From: CAYUMU01 sp964445985
GTDB taxonomy: Bacteria > Planctomycetota > Planctomycetia > Pirellulales > S012-138
DNA length: 50,302 nt
Assembly: GCA_964445985.1 (NCBI GenBank)
Contig: CAYUMU010000050.1
Coordinates: 1 to 50,302, forward strand
Reading direction: 5' to 3'
Below the pieces are notes generated by a model. The model saw nothing but the letters and a program-made list of their open reading frames with translations. It ran no database searches and was not told where the DNA came from. Positions 24,004 through 33,026 of the stretch are shown here, one piece after another. The position numbers were made by a program, and so were the translations under genes. Positions within the stretch are counted from its first letter, which is position 1. Every line of letters starts with the position of its first letter.

Positions 24004-27000
24004 TTAGAAGAAGCCGCCACCGCCGCCACCACCGCCAAACTGACCGCCACCGCCGCCGCCAAACTGGCCGCCACCGCCGCCAGCTTGGATGCCGCCGCCA
24101 CCACCACCTTGGAAGCCGCCGCCGAACGGGTCACCGGTGCCGCCACCGCTTTGACCACCAAAGCCTTGGCCACCCGTGCCACCACGGCCTTGGGCATTTT
24201 GGCCGGTGGACATGTTGAACACGTTCACCTCGGAAATGCCCGAGAAGAAGGGCGAGGCGGTAATTCGCACATAGCGTCGATCCGCGGAAATCACCGCACT
24301 GGTTGTTAGGTTAGCGCCTTCTGGCAAGGTCGCGATCACCGGCTGCGAGCCAACGGCTCCTCCCCGGCCCCAGCGACGCAATTGATCCTGCCGCCGGTCG
24401 AACGCAAATCGACCCAAGGCAGCCGGATCGGCCATGGAAGCCACCTGTTGTGCCAAAACGTGTCGATCCAGTTGGACCTCCTCCGCGGCATTGGCCACCT
24501 GGTGCTCGGCGAGCGCCTCTTGGCGGCGGCCGTTTTCCAAATCGAAGGGGACCAACACCGCATCATCGCCAATGGCGACCGATTCGGTTTGCTCTTTCTG
24601 CCGGTCGGTGCCGAAATGCTGGACGATGGAAATCGTGACTTTGCCGGCGGTGGGTTGACCCCAAACCCGGCGAAGCATCATCCGATAACGGCCATCGAAG
24701 CCCTGAGGGCAAACGTAAACTTCGCCATCGGAGCCCTTGATGTTGCTTTGAGCGTTCTGCGTGGAGATATCCGGCAGCATGATGCCGCCGGCCGTGGTCC
24801 GAGGATTTCGGAGCGAGCAAACCGTGCCCGTGGGCTCTTCCACCGCCAGATCGATATCCGCATCGCCACTCCAACGAACCAACACCACCACGTCGCGGCG
24901 GAATGCGTCTTTCAAAGCAGCTTCAAAGGCTTCCGCCTCATCGCGACGGTTTTCCGACCGCAATTGCTCCAAGGTCGAAGTCGCCAACTGCATGGCTTGG
25001 CGGCAAATATTCAACTTGTTCTTGGGCCAAGCCTGCTTGGCGACAGCAACGGTCGTCCATTGAATCGCTTGCACATCGTTCGCCTGGCGGGCCAGTTCCA
25101 AGGCTAACTCGTAGGTGTCGGTGCGATTGGGCTCCATCACCGAGGCCTGTTGCAGCAACTGCAAGGCTCGGCGAAGGAATCGCTCACGGCCGGCGTCATC
25201 CAAGTAGGCCGTGGATCGGGCGAAGTACTGCGCCAGGTAGATCAGATCGGTGGGGCTGGTGCTCCAATCCGCGGCGGAAAGCAACGCTCGCTCGATTTCT
25301 TCGGCCGGTTGATCCTGGGCAATCAGCGCCAAGCCCAGTGTCTCATACATCCAAGGCTCGGTTTGCTGATTCCGCATGGCGCCTCGCAGGCAGGCCGCAA
25401 CCTGGTCGAACTGCTTGGCATCAACCAGCTTTCGCACGGTGGCCCGAATGACACCCGGCTCGGCCTTGCGCGAGGCGAATAGGGAGGTCCAAGCTTCGTC
25501 GGCGTTGTCCCCAGCCGGCACGGCTAAGGCTTGAGCCTTTGCCGACTGCTGAGGTTTGGCAGCGGGCTCAGCCTGGGGATCCGCAGGTTCCTGGGGCTGC
25601 TTCGTTGCAGCATTGTTGGCGGGACCCAGCTTGATGCCAGCGGCCTCAGCAGGGGTTGAGGGCACCTGGAACAGACCGCCCCCCCCCATGCCGCCCATGC
25701 CACCACCCATGCCACCTCCCATGCCACCCATGCCACCACCCATGCCCATACCACCGCCCATGCCACTCATGCCACCCATACCTCCCATCGCACCCATGCC
25801 ACCCATCATTCCGCCCATTTGGGGATCAGCGATCGGGATGACCAAGTCAGCGACCGGGTAAACTTTGGTGAAGACTTCGTTGTTGGCGACGTCGATGGTG
25901 GTGATCAGCAGAACTTCGTTCTTGATCACATACGATAAATCGTGCTTGCTGAGCACCAGTCGCAACGCGTTCTTGAGCGTGATGCCGCTCAGCGTGCGCG
26001 TGATGGGCAAGTCGAAGGGAATGGCGGCGTCTTCCAAGGCCCGCTCATCGAGTTGAATTTCGATTTTGTGGTAATCCTTGAGGAAGAGGATCACGTCGGT
26101 GAGGGGCGTTTCGATGAACTCCATTTGCGTGGGCTCATCGAGCGCGGCCAGGATCCGTTTTTCAGCAGGGTTGGTGCTGGAGAGATCGACCGAGGCATAT
26201 TCCTTGCGGCGTTCGGTCATTTCCAACCACCATTGCTTGTCCGGATACACAATCGGCGGTTCGTCGGGGGTGGGAATGTGGGCATGTTCCACGCTCCGCA
26301 AGGTGGCCAAAGCGCCACGGATGCGAGCTTCTCGCAGAGCCATGGTGTCGGTGTAGGCCCAAGTCATGGTGGCATTCATGGCTGCCGCGGCAATGGCCGG
26401 GTTATTGGGGGCCGCATCCACCGCCAGGTCGGCGATAATTTCGGCTTCGGCGTAATGCCCTTCGGCCATCAGAGCGTCGAATCGAGCCATGAGCTGGGTC
26501 AATTTGATCTCTTTGGCCATCAGCTCGCGATGCAAACGCTCGCGGTCGCGACGGATACCCTCCTGCTCTTGGGCCTGAATCAACAGTTGGTCGTGTTCCT
26601 GTTGGCGAACGGAAATCGCTTGTAGCGTGGCCTCCAAGCGGTCACGCAATTGAGCCCGAGTGGCTTCGTCCAGGTCGGGCGTGCGGTTGATATTCTCCAA
26701 TTCAAACTTCAGAAGGCCAGCGGCGCCAGCCGGGTCGCGAGCCATGATGCCGCGGGCATCATCAATCGCGTGAAGCACATCGGACTGAATCTTCTGAGCC
26801 CGAGCGGTTCGTTCCCGCGTGAAGTTGTCGAGCAGACCGCCGTCATCCACAATGCCGGGGCCACCGTTGCCGCGAAGAATCAGCGGGGCGTTGGCATCTG
26901 CCGGGGCAGGGGCCGGCGGCGGTAGTTCGGCACCGGGGATCCCGGGTCGTGCGGCTGGATCTTGCAATACGGCCAAGGCCACGGCCTGCTGATTATTGGG

Positions 27001-28173
27001 ATCGAGAGCTTGAGCTCCCTGAGCCAGGCGGCGGGCGTTTTGGGGGTTATCCATGGCGTGGGCCATGCCAGCCAATTGGCTGAGCCGATCCGCCGTTGCC
27101 TGCGCGGTATTTCGCATGGCGTTGAGCCCTTCGGCGCCGACGGTCGGCAACAAGATGCCGCCATTGGGCTTGGCGCTATCCACCAACTTGGCGAGGAAGG
27201 CGTTGTCGTTGTTGGAAAGAGCCGGTTCCACCGTCCACTCCAAGTTCTGCTCTTTGCCGGAGTTGGTGCGGGCGGCGATTTCAACCTCGAATGCCTCGTT
27301 GGCTTCGCCGACGCCGATCAGCACCGTGTCGCGGTCAGCCCGCAGGGGCGGAACGGGGTTGGGGTAGTATTCCGCAAGGGCCGCGGGCATTTTGACCGAT
27401 TGGGGCCAGAGAACCACTTCGGTGACGGCGTTGGCCAGGCGATGGCCTACGCTGTCGGCCGGCATTTGGTTGCCATCGATGGCGAGCAGGCCACCGGTTT
27501 GATTGGCAATGGCCGCGAGGGCGGCGGTGTCGATGCGGGGGCCGATGCCGTAGCCCGAGACGGGAATACGGTTTTTCGTCAGGCTGCCCATCAGCGATTT
27601 GAGCTGCTGAGGTCCGAGCACGCCGCTGATGTGCATGGCGTCGCCGATATAGAGGGCAGCTCGCGCAGCCGATCCGTCCCGCCCCTGATAGGCGGCGACC
27701 GCGGCTTGCAGGGCCGATTCCATGTCGGTGGAGCCGAGGGGCACGCGGGCTCGCAATTTCGCCAAAGCTTGAGCCATGGCGTCGCTGCCGGGCGCGACAA
27801 ATTCGGTGCTCATGGGAACGGCGTTCACATCCACCGCCACCAAATGCACCCGATCTTCGGGATTGAGGGCCTGCAGGAACGAATCGAGCGCCGATAAGGC
27901 TTTATCTCGATGCACTCCCATTTGGCTGGCGGAGGTATCGAACAGAACAACAATCTCGTGCGACTCGGCCCGCGGCGTTTCTGCCTGCGGCCTGAGGCTC
28001 AATGCGTAATACTGGTTGTAAGTTTGCAATTGGGCCGCCTCGGGCCCCGCTGCAAAGACGGCCGTTGCCATCGTGCCGAGCACGGCGGTTGCCATCGTGC
28101 CGAGCACGGCGGTCGTCATCGTGCCGAGCACAACTGGCCAAGCGACCCGAGCCATCGAGCGTCGAATGAGCAT
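24004..28173 (-). CDS. Large exported VWA protein with secretin-N/STN-like domain and Gly-Met and Gly-rich tracts
   Basis: 1389 residues. Signal peptide built of VLGTMTTA, VLGTMATA, VLGTMATA (residues 15-38). A VWA domain follows (about 72-250) with an intact MIDAS motif D79-T-S-A-S83. Next come a TPR-like and coiled helical region (about 430-660, many Glu/Gln/Arg stretches such as QQEHDQLLIQAQEQEG), then an STN/secretin-N-like domain (about 664-780: MEFIETPLTDVILFLKDY, LKNALRLVLSKHDLSYVIKN), a Gly-Met-rich tract (about 781-830), another helical/repeat region, a C-terminal beta-rich domain, and a glycine-rich tail ending GGGGGFF. The combination suggests an envelope scaffold that binds ligands through MIDAS. 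The start at 28173 has GGAG upstream. It is monocistronic with its own terminator. Confidence 0.85.
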   Translation of the reverse strand: MLIRRSMARVAWPVVLGTMTTAVLGTMATAVLGTMATAVFAAGPEAAQLQTYNQYYALSLRPQAETPRAESHEIVVLFDTSASQMGVHRDKALSALDSFLQALNPEDRVHLVAVDVNAVPMSTEFVAPGSDAMAQALAKLRARVPLGSTDMESALQAAVAAYQGRDGSAARAALYIGDAMHISGVLGPQQLKSLMGSLTKNRIPVSGYGIGPRIDTAALAAIANQTGGLLAIDGNQMPADSVGHRLANAVTEVVLWPQSVKMPAALAEYYPNPVPPLRADRDTVLIGVGEANEAFEVEIAARTNSGKEQNLEWTVEPALSNNDNAFLAKLVDSAKPNGGILLPTVGAEGLNAMRNTAQATADRLSQLAGMAHAMDNPQNARRLAQGAQALDPNNQQAVALAVLQDPAARPGIPGAELPPPAPAPADANAPLILRGNGGPGIVDDGGLLDNFTRERTARAQKIQSDVLHAIDDARGIMARDPAGAAGLLKFELENINRTPDLDEATRAQLRDRLEATLQAISVRQQEHDQLLIQAQEQEGIRRDRERLHRELMAKEIKLTQLMARFDALMAEGHYAEAEIIADLAVDAAPNNPAIAAAAMNATMTWAYTDTMALREARIRGALATLRSVEHAHIPTPDEPPIVYPDKQWWLEMTERRKEYASVDLSSTNPAEKRILAALDEPTQMEFIETPLTDVILFLKDYHKIEIQLDERALEDAAIPFDLPITRTLSGITLKNALRLVLSKHDLSYVIKNEVLLITTIDVANNEVFTKVYPVADLVIPIADPQMGGMMGGMGAMGGMGGMSGMGGGMGMGGGMGGMGGGMGGGMGGMGGGGLFQVPSTPAEAAGIKLGPANNAATKQPQEPADPQAEPAAKPQQSAKAQALAVPAGDNADEAWTSLFASRKAEPGVIRATVRKLVDAKQFDQVAACLRGAMRNQQTEPWMYETLGLALIAQDQPAEEIERALLSAADWSTSPTDLIYLAQYFARSTAYLDDAGRERFLRRALQLLQQASVMEPNRTDTYELALELARQANDVQAIQWTTVAVAKQAWPKNKLNICRQAMQLATSTLEQLRSENRRDEAEAFEAALKDAFRRDVVVLVRWSGDADIDLAVEEPTGTVCSLRNPRTTAGGIMLPDISTQNAQSNIKGSDGEVYVCPQGFDGRYRMMLRRVWGQPTAGKVTISIVQHFGTDRQKEQTESVAIGDDAVLVPFDLENGRRQEALAEHQVANAAEEVQLDRHVLAQQVASMADPAALGRFAFDRRQDQLRRWGRGGAVGSQPVIATLPEGANLTTSAVISADRRYVRITASPFFSGISEVNVFNMSTGQNAQGRGGTGGQGFGGQSGGGTGDPFGGGFQGGGGGGIQAGGGGGQFGGGGGGQFGGGGGGGGFF
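25680..25821. repeat. Gly-Met low-complexity coding repeat
   Basis: About 140 bases made of variants of CCCATGCCACCA, encoding MGGMGGGMGG-type sequence between the STN-like domain and the next module of the VWA protein. Unit length varies between 9 and 15 bases. Confidence 0.8.
28064..28135. repeat. Three tandem 24-base units forming the signal-peptide core
   Basis: Units at 28064-28087, 28088-28111 and 28112-28135. The first two are identical and the third differs at a few bases. Each encodes one VLGTMATA-type octapeptide of the VWA protein's signal peptide. Confidence 0.9.
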
Positions 28174-28865
28174 GTTCCAACTCCGGTGAAAATCACATGT
28201 GGTGGCGAAGCCTGTTCCGCTGAGCTTCGTCAAACCGACATGAAAACCCGCTATCTCCGAACGGTTTGCGGGCGATAAGTTGCTGAGCGACATGCGGGCG
28301 ACAGGAGTCGGCGCCGGGCTAACCGCGTTCCCTGAGTGGGGAACCTTTCATGGAATTTCAGAGATCTGAAAGACCTGAACGATCTGGAAACCCTTTGCCG
28401 AACGGCATCGCTCGTAAACGGGGCGACTCGCGCAAACCGTCGATTGGCTCTAGTTTAGCCGGCTGATAGCAGTTTCGCCAAACGAATTTTCGGAGGTTTT
28501 TCACCTAACCCGCGCCACGCCTCGGCGAGCCTCCTACCAGGGCAGCCCCGGCTGCTCGGACTCAGTCGAGGCCAGGCAACGGAGGCAACGGCCAATTTTG
28601 CCGCAATTTGTGTTCATTGCAGCAAGTCCGGTGGGCAACCCCCCCTCCGGTCAAAGCATGGCTGCCATAATAGGAAATCTAGGGCACCGTGGTAATTTAT
28701 TCGGTAACCAAGGGGGGCGTGACAATTCCGGTAAATGGGAATTGCCACCAGAACCCCCAAATTGGCGGGTGATCGCTCCGATAAGTCTGAGACTGAAGAC
28801 GCGGGAGACGGGCCTGCGACCGAAGCGGCGGTAAGCTCGCCCCCCTCCATCGCTTGAACAGGGGC
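28174..28865. other. Long intergenic region, no gene seen
   Basis: 692 bases upstream of the VWA gene and downstream of the glycosyltransferase-like gene, both on the minus strand. It includes near-repeats of ATCTGAAAG/ATCTGGAAA around 28362-28392 and a C-run near 28640. Open frames are short and unlike proteins. Confidence 0.45.
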
Positions 28866-29864
28866 CTAGCGAAGCTCCCAGCTTTTCTCCGGATTGGCAA
28901 CCGACGACTTGGCTTCTCGTTCGCGGCGGCTCTCGTCGCGCCGAAGTTCCGCATGGGCTGCATCGATTCGCTGCCGGCCTGAAACCGCGGAGGCGAGCTC
29001 ATCGAGGGGGGAGTTCGTCGTGTCGGGGCGAGCCTCGGAGGCCGGCGCGGGTGACGAATCCCGTTGGCTGCGCAATTTCTCCAGGCAAGCCCAAGTTCGG
29101 CCCAGCAGGCACCCAATCGCGGCAATGACGCCTGGCCAATGTCCGCAGGCATCGGAGATTACATGGAACGGGTGGCTGAGGCGGGCAAACCAGCCAGATT
29201 TGGCCGCGAATTTGTGAAACAGCCTTTGGGAATGCAAACCGTGCTTGAAACCTCGAGGACGTTTTTCCTGCCGGGCAAGCAGGATCGACTGTGACGCGGC
29301 GTGCGTCGTTTTGCCGGTTTCTGATAATCGCAACAGCAGATCGGCGTCGGCGTAGGCGCCAAGGTTTTCCGCCAACCCATCAAGCTGATTCAACACGGCT
29401 CGCCGGTAGAAGCCGCCGGTCAGGGTGGGCCCCACAACGGCGTTGCCGCGAGCGCTAGAAACGATGCGCCGCACGCCACGAGTAACGATAAGTCCTTGAG
29501 TGAGCAGTTGTTCTGGGTTCTGGCGATGATGAACGGCGGGGGCCACGGCAGCCACGGCTGGGTCGCGGAAGGCGGCCAGCGCGGCGTCGGCCCAGCCGGC
29601 TGTCGCCTCCACGCCGCAGCGGAGAAAGTGCACGAATTCGCCGCGAGCAGCGCGTAGCCCGGCGTTGAGAGCGGCGGCCCGATTCGCGCCGTGCGCCGGA
29701 ACGAAGCGAACTTCGTCTTCCAGGTCGTACGGGTCGTCGTAAGGCTCATCGAGAACGACGAGCACTTCGCAATCGGAGGGCCGGTTCTCCAGTACCGAAA
29801 CCAAACTCTCTTCCAACAAACTGGAATTGCGTTCCAGCGGAATGATGATCGACAAGCGCAGCAC
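28866..29864 (-). CDS. Family 2 glycosyltransferase-like protein lacking the DxD motif
   Basis: 332 residues from a GTG at 29864 (MLRLSIIIPLERNSS), the normal beginning of GT2 proteins; AGGA lies about eight bases upstream. An upstream TTG start at 29939 would add a non-homologous 25-residue tail. The GT-A fold is visible (CEVLVVLDEPYDDP, ANRAAALNAGLRAARGEFVHFL), but where metal-binding DxD should follow, the sequence is R82-C-G84 (FLRCGVE). The later acidic motif YADADLLLRL is present. A hydrophobic or amphipathic segment occurs near residue 255 and a charged tail closes the protein. It may be inactive or metal-independent. No other polysaccharide genes are adjacent. Confidence 0.72.
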   Translation of the reverse strand: MLRLSIIIPLERNSSLLEESLVSVLENRPSDCEVLVVLDEPYDDPYDLEDEVRFVPAHGANRAAALNAGLRAARGEFVHFLRCGVEATAGWADAALAAFRDPAVAAVAPAVHHRQNPEQLLTQGLIVTRGVRRIVSSARGNAVVGPTLTGGFYRRAVLNQLDGLAENLGAYADADLLLRLSETGKTTHAASQSILLARQEKRPRGFKHGLHSQRLFHKFAAKSGWFARLSHPFHVISDACGHWPGVIAAIGCLLGRTWACLEKLRSQRDSSPAPASEARPDTTNSPLDELASAVSGRQRIDAAHAELRRDESRREREAKSSVANPEKSWELR

Positions 29865-30250
29865 GACGTAGATCCTGACGGGCGCGGGTGGGAACTGCGA
29901 GCGGCGGCCTCGGCATCCTTGCCTAACGCGGGCGCTCAACGGCGAACGGCTTCGTTCAAAATCTGCGGTGAGAGACAGAAGCGTCAGATGGTCCTCGCGT
30001 TCGGTTTATTCGGCTTGGACCAGGGACCAAGTTTACTTGAACCGCCGGCTTTGCTTTCGAAGCGGCGCAGGGCTCTCTCCCATTTTTCGCAGACATCCCC
30101 TTTGAACTTTCAGCACAGCCCTGGGAGCGGCTAGCTTTGCCAGCGAGTCGTGGCCGTTCTCACCTAATTTGCACGGGGTTCGGCGTAGAGCGTCGTGGTA
30201 TACTGGGCACTTTGGCTGAGATTTCGCACGCGTTTGATTGAGGGGGGAAT
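29865..30250. other. Divergent intergenic region, no gene seen
   Basis: About 386 bases between the glycosyltransferase-like gene (minus) and an SMP-30 gene (plus). It should hold both promoters. No repeat or RNA gene was recognised. Confidence 0.5.
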
Positions 30251-31261
30251 ATGGACCGCAGAGCATTTCTGGCCGCTGGGGGAGCTTTTTCGGCGATGGC
30301 GTTCTTGCCGAAGGCGAAAGCCGATTGGCAGCCCAGCCAGCGTTATCCGGACCCGGCTGTAAGGATCATTCACGAAAGCTTCGCCAAGTATCGGTTGGGC
30401 CTCGCCAAGGTGGAGAAGATTGCCTCGGGCATGCGGTGGAGCGAAGGCCCCGTGTGGTTTGGCGATGGCCGCTTTTTGTTGTGGAGCGATATTCCCAACA
30501 ATCGAATCATGAAGTGGGAAGAAGAAACAGGGAAGGTGAGCGTGTTCCGGAAACCGTCGAACAATTCCAACGGCAACACGCGCGACCGGCAGGGGCGGTT
30601 ACTAACTTGCGAGCACGATGCGCGGCGGGTGACCCGCACCGAGTACGACGGCTCCATCACGGTTATCGCCGACACGTTCCACGGCCGACCGCTGAACTCT
30701 CCCAACGATGTGGTCTGTAAGTCCGATGGTTCGATCTGGTTTACCGATCCGCCGTTTGGCATTCTTGGTTATTACGAAGGGCATGCGGCCAAGGTCGAGT
30801 TGCCAACCAACGTGTACCGCTGGGATCCAGAATCGAAAGATTTGGAGGTGGTCGCCAGCACGGTTCAGCGGCCCAACGGCCTGGCGTTTTCGCCCGACGA
30901 ATCGAAGCTGTATGTTGTGGAAGCGGGCGTGACGCCCCGGGCCATTCGCGTGTTTGAGGTTACCGCGGATGGCAGGCAGTTGAACAAGGGGAAAACATTG
31001 CTCACGGCTGAGCCCGACGGCACGCCCGATGGACTGCGGGTGGATGTGGACGGTAACTTATGGGTGGGTTGGGGGATGGGCGAAAGTCATGATGGCGTCT
31101 CGATCTTCAATCCAGCGGGCGACTTGATCGGACGAATCGATCTGCCTGAGCGGTGCGCCAACCTGTGCTTTGGCGGCCGGCATCGCAACCGGTTGTTCAT
31201 GTGCGGCAGCACGTCGATGTTTTCGCTGTTTGTGAATACCCAGGGCGTGGCTGGCGGGTAG
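30251..31261 (+). CDS. Tat-exported SMP-30/gluconolactonase-type lactonase
   Basis: 336 residues. Twin-arginine signal MDRRAFLAAGGAFSAMAF. Propeller motifs: MRWSEGPVWFGDGRFLLWSD (metal-binding Glu), LNSPNDVVCKSDGSIWFTDP, QRPNGLAFSPDESKLYVVE and GTPDGLRVDVDGNLWVG (Asp). This resembles the exported gluconolactonase branch more closely than the copy at 8943. Relatives open sugar lactones to the acid. The start has GAGGGGGG immediately upstream. The metallo-beta-lactamase/LRR gene begins 76 bases further on in the same direction, so the two may be co-transcribed. Confidence 0.88.
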   Translation: MDRRAFLAAGGAFSAMAFLPKAKADWQPSQRYPDPAVRIIHESFAKYRLGLAKVEKIASGMRWSEGPVWFGDGRFLLWSDIPNNRIMKWEEETGKVSVFRKPSNNSNGNTRDRQGRLLTCEHDARRVTRTEYDGSITVIADTFHGRPLNSPNDVVCKSDGSIWFTDPPFGILGYYEGHAAKVELPTNVYRWDPESKDLEVVASTVQRPNGLAFSPDESKLYVVEAGVTPRAIRVFEVTADGRQLNKGKTLLTAEPDGTPDGLRVDVDGNLWVGWGMGESHDGVSIFNPAGDLIGRIDLPERCANLCFGGRHRNRLFMCGSTSMFSLFVNTQGVAGG

Positions 31262-31337
31262 GCTTCACGGTTTGCTATCGGATACAACGTCCTGACAACC
31301 CAGTTTTAATCTCACATCTTTATCTGAGAGCTTACCG

Positions 31338-33026
31338 ATGATGCGAGCCCTATGGTTGGTCGGACTATGTTGGATTGGCTGCCTGGGTGTCGCGCGCGGC
31401 GATGCGGCATTTCCCGCGCATCGCGTGGCGGGAAACACGTATTACGTGGGCTCGGAGGCGCTCGCCAGTTTTTTGATTACCACGCCTGAAGGCCATTTTC
31501 TGATCAACAGCGGTTTTGAAGAAACGGTGCCGTTGATTCGCGGCGCGGTGGAATCGCTGGGCTTCAAATTGAGCGACGTCAAATACCTGCTGGCCAGCCA
31601 TGCCCATTCGGACCACGTGGCGGGCCATGCCAAGCTGCGCGACCTGACCGGCGCCAAGGTGCTGGTGATGGAAGGTGATCAGGAAGTGATTGCCTCGGGA
31701 GGCGAGGGGCAGTATCTGTACACCGATGCGCGCTGGCCAAAATGCCCCGTGGACCGGGTGTTGAAAGATGGAGACAAAATCACGCTGGGCGGAGTAACCC
31801 TCGTGGCAAGGCGAACGCCCGGCCACACCCGCGGTTGCACCACCTGGACCTGGAAAGAGAACGAAAATGGCAAGTCGCTGGACGTGGTTGTGATTGGCAG
31901 CCCCAACGTGAACCCCGGATATCAGCTGGAGGGCAATCCAGACTACCCCGGGATTGCCGAGGACTTTGCCACCACGTTTAAGGTGCTAAAGTCGCTACCG
32001 TGTGACATTTTCTTGGGGGCACATGGCAACTACTACGACCTGCCTCCCAAATATGAGCGATTGAGAAAAAAGGAGCCGGACAATCCGTTTGTCGATTCCC
32101 AGGGCTATCTGGACTACGTGAAGAGCAAAGAAGCGGCTTACAAGGAAAAGCTGGCCGAGCAGCAGTCGAACCAAAATGACCAAGCGAAGGATGACGCCGC
32201 GGCGGCCGATCAGCTGCGCAAAGCGGGCGCCGAGGTGACGATCACCAAAGGCGTGGTAACCGGCGTGGCGGTAAAGGACTTGTCGAAGTTCACGGATGCC
32301 GACTTTGAAACGCTCGGGGGACTGAAGAACCTGAAAACACTGTCGACCTCGGGCGAACAATTGAACGATCGCACATTGGCCTACCTGACAGGGCTCACCA
32401 GCCTGGAAGACTTATCGACCAACCAGGGTCAATTCTCGGACGATGGGCTGGGGCAACTGGCGCAGCTTTCGAATCTGAAGCAGATCAAGTTCTTTCATAC
32501 TTCGCTACGGAGCAAGGATTTTACGGGCCGCGGCCTGGCGCGGTTGGCTTCATTGGCGAACTTGCGCCGTTTGACGGTGGCCGGTTGCCCTTTCAACGAC
32601 GAAGGCATGGCCGCCGTGGGCAAGCTGACCCAGCTTGAGAACTTCCGCACCTGGCACACCTATCAAACCGAAGCAGGGAACGAGCATCTCACGAAGTTGA
32701 CCAACATGAAGAACTTGCACCTGGGCCAGCGCTTGCGACGCTACGGTGGAGCATCGAACGCGCATAGCTTGACCGACCGCACCTTGGATGTCGTCGCTCA
32801 GATGAAGTCGCTGGAGACGTTAACGCTCGCCGAACAGCAGTTTTCCGCCGAGGCTTTGGCCAAGTTGGCGGCGCTGCCCAAGCTGAAGCGGCTGGATCTC
32901 ACGCAGGTGGACGTTCCCGCAGCGCAAATCGAAAAAGTGCGGGCTGCCCTGCCCAAGGCGCAGGTGGAATGGCAACCTGTCTCCGCGGAAGAACGGGCGA
33001 AATTGGAACGCCTATTGGCGCCCTGA
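31338..33026 (+). CDS. Subclass-B3-like metallo-beta-lactamase fused to leucine-rich repeats
   Basis: 562 residues. Signal peptide 1-21. The metallo-beta-lactamase domain (about 25-265) has the full B3 zinc set: H88-A-H90-S-D92-H93 (SHAHSDHVAG), H163 (PGHTRGCTTW) and H229 (LGAHGNYYDL). The stretch VNPGYQLEGNPDYPGIAEDF is also typical of B3 enzymes. A charged helical linker (about 265-300) follows, then leucine-rich repeats (about 300-555) of about 24 residues, e.g. LGGLKNLKTLSTSGEQLND and LASLANLRRLTVAGCPFND. The zinc site predicts hydrolase activity, perhaps on beta-lactams or on another amide/ester; the LRR part should bind a partner or surface. Two adjacent ATGs mark the start. The 3' end overlaps the convergent fhcD by 15 bases. 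Confidence 0.88.
   Translation: MMRALWLVGLCWIGCLGVARGDAAFPAHRVAGNTYYVGSEALASFLITTPEGHFLINSGFEETVPLIRGAVESLGFKLSDVKYLLASHAHSDHVAGHAKLRDLTGAKVLVMEGDQEVIASGGEGQYLYTDARWPKCPVDRVLKDGDKITLGGVTLVARRTPGHTRGCTTWTWKENENGKSLDVVVIGSPNVNPGYQLEGNPDYPGIAEDFATTFKVLKSLPCDIFLGAHGNYYDLPPKYERLRKKEPDNPFVDSQGYLDYVKSKEAAYKEKLAEQQSNQNDQAKDDAAAADQLRKAGAEVTITKGVVTGVAVKDLSKFTDADFETLGGLKNLKTLSTSGEQLNDRTLAYLTGLTSLEDLSTNQGQFSDDGLGQLAQLSNLKQIKFFHTSLRSKDFTGRGLARLASLANLRRLTVAGCPFNDEGMAAVGKLTQLENFRTWHTYQTEAGNEHLTKLTNMKNLHLGQRLRRYGGASNAHSLTDRTLDVVAQMKSLETLTLAEQQFSAEALAKLAALPKLKRLDLTQVDVPAAQIEKVRAALPKAQVEWQPVSAEERAKLERLLAP

Noticed and set aside
25680..25821. Possible CRISPR-like or intergenic tandem array
   Set aside because: The repeats are in frame within the VWA/STN gene and encode Gly-Met sequence. 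Unit length varies and there are no unique spacers.
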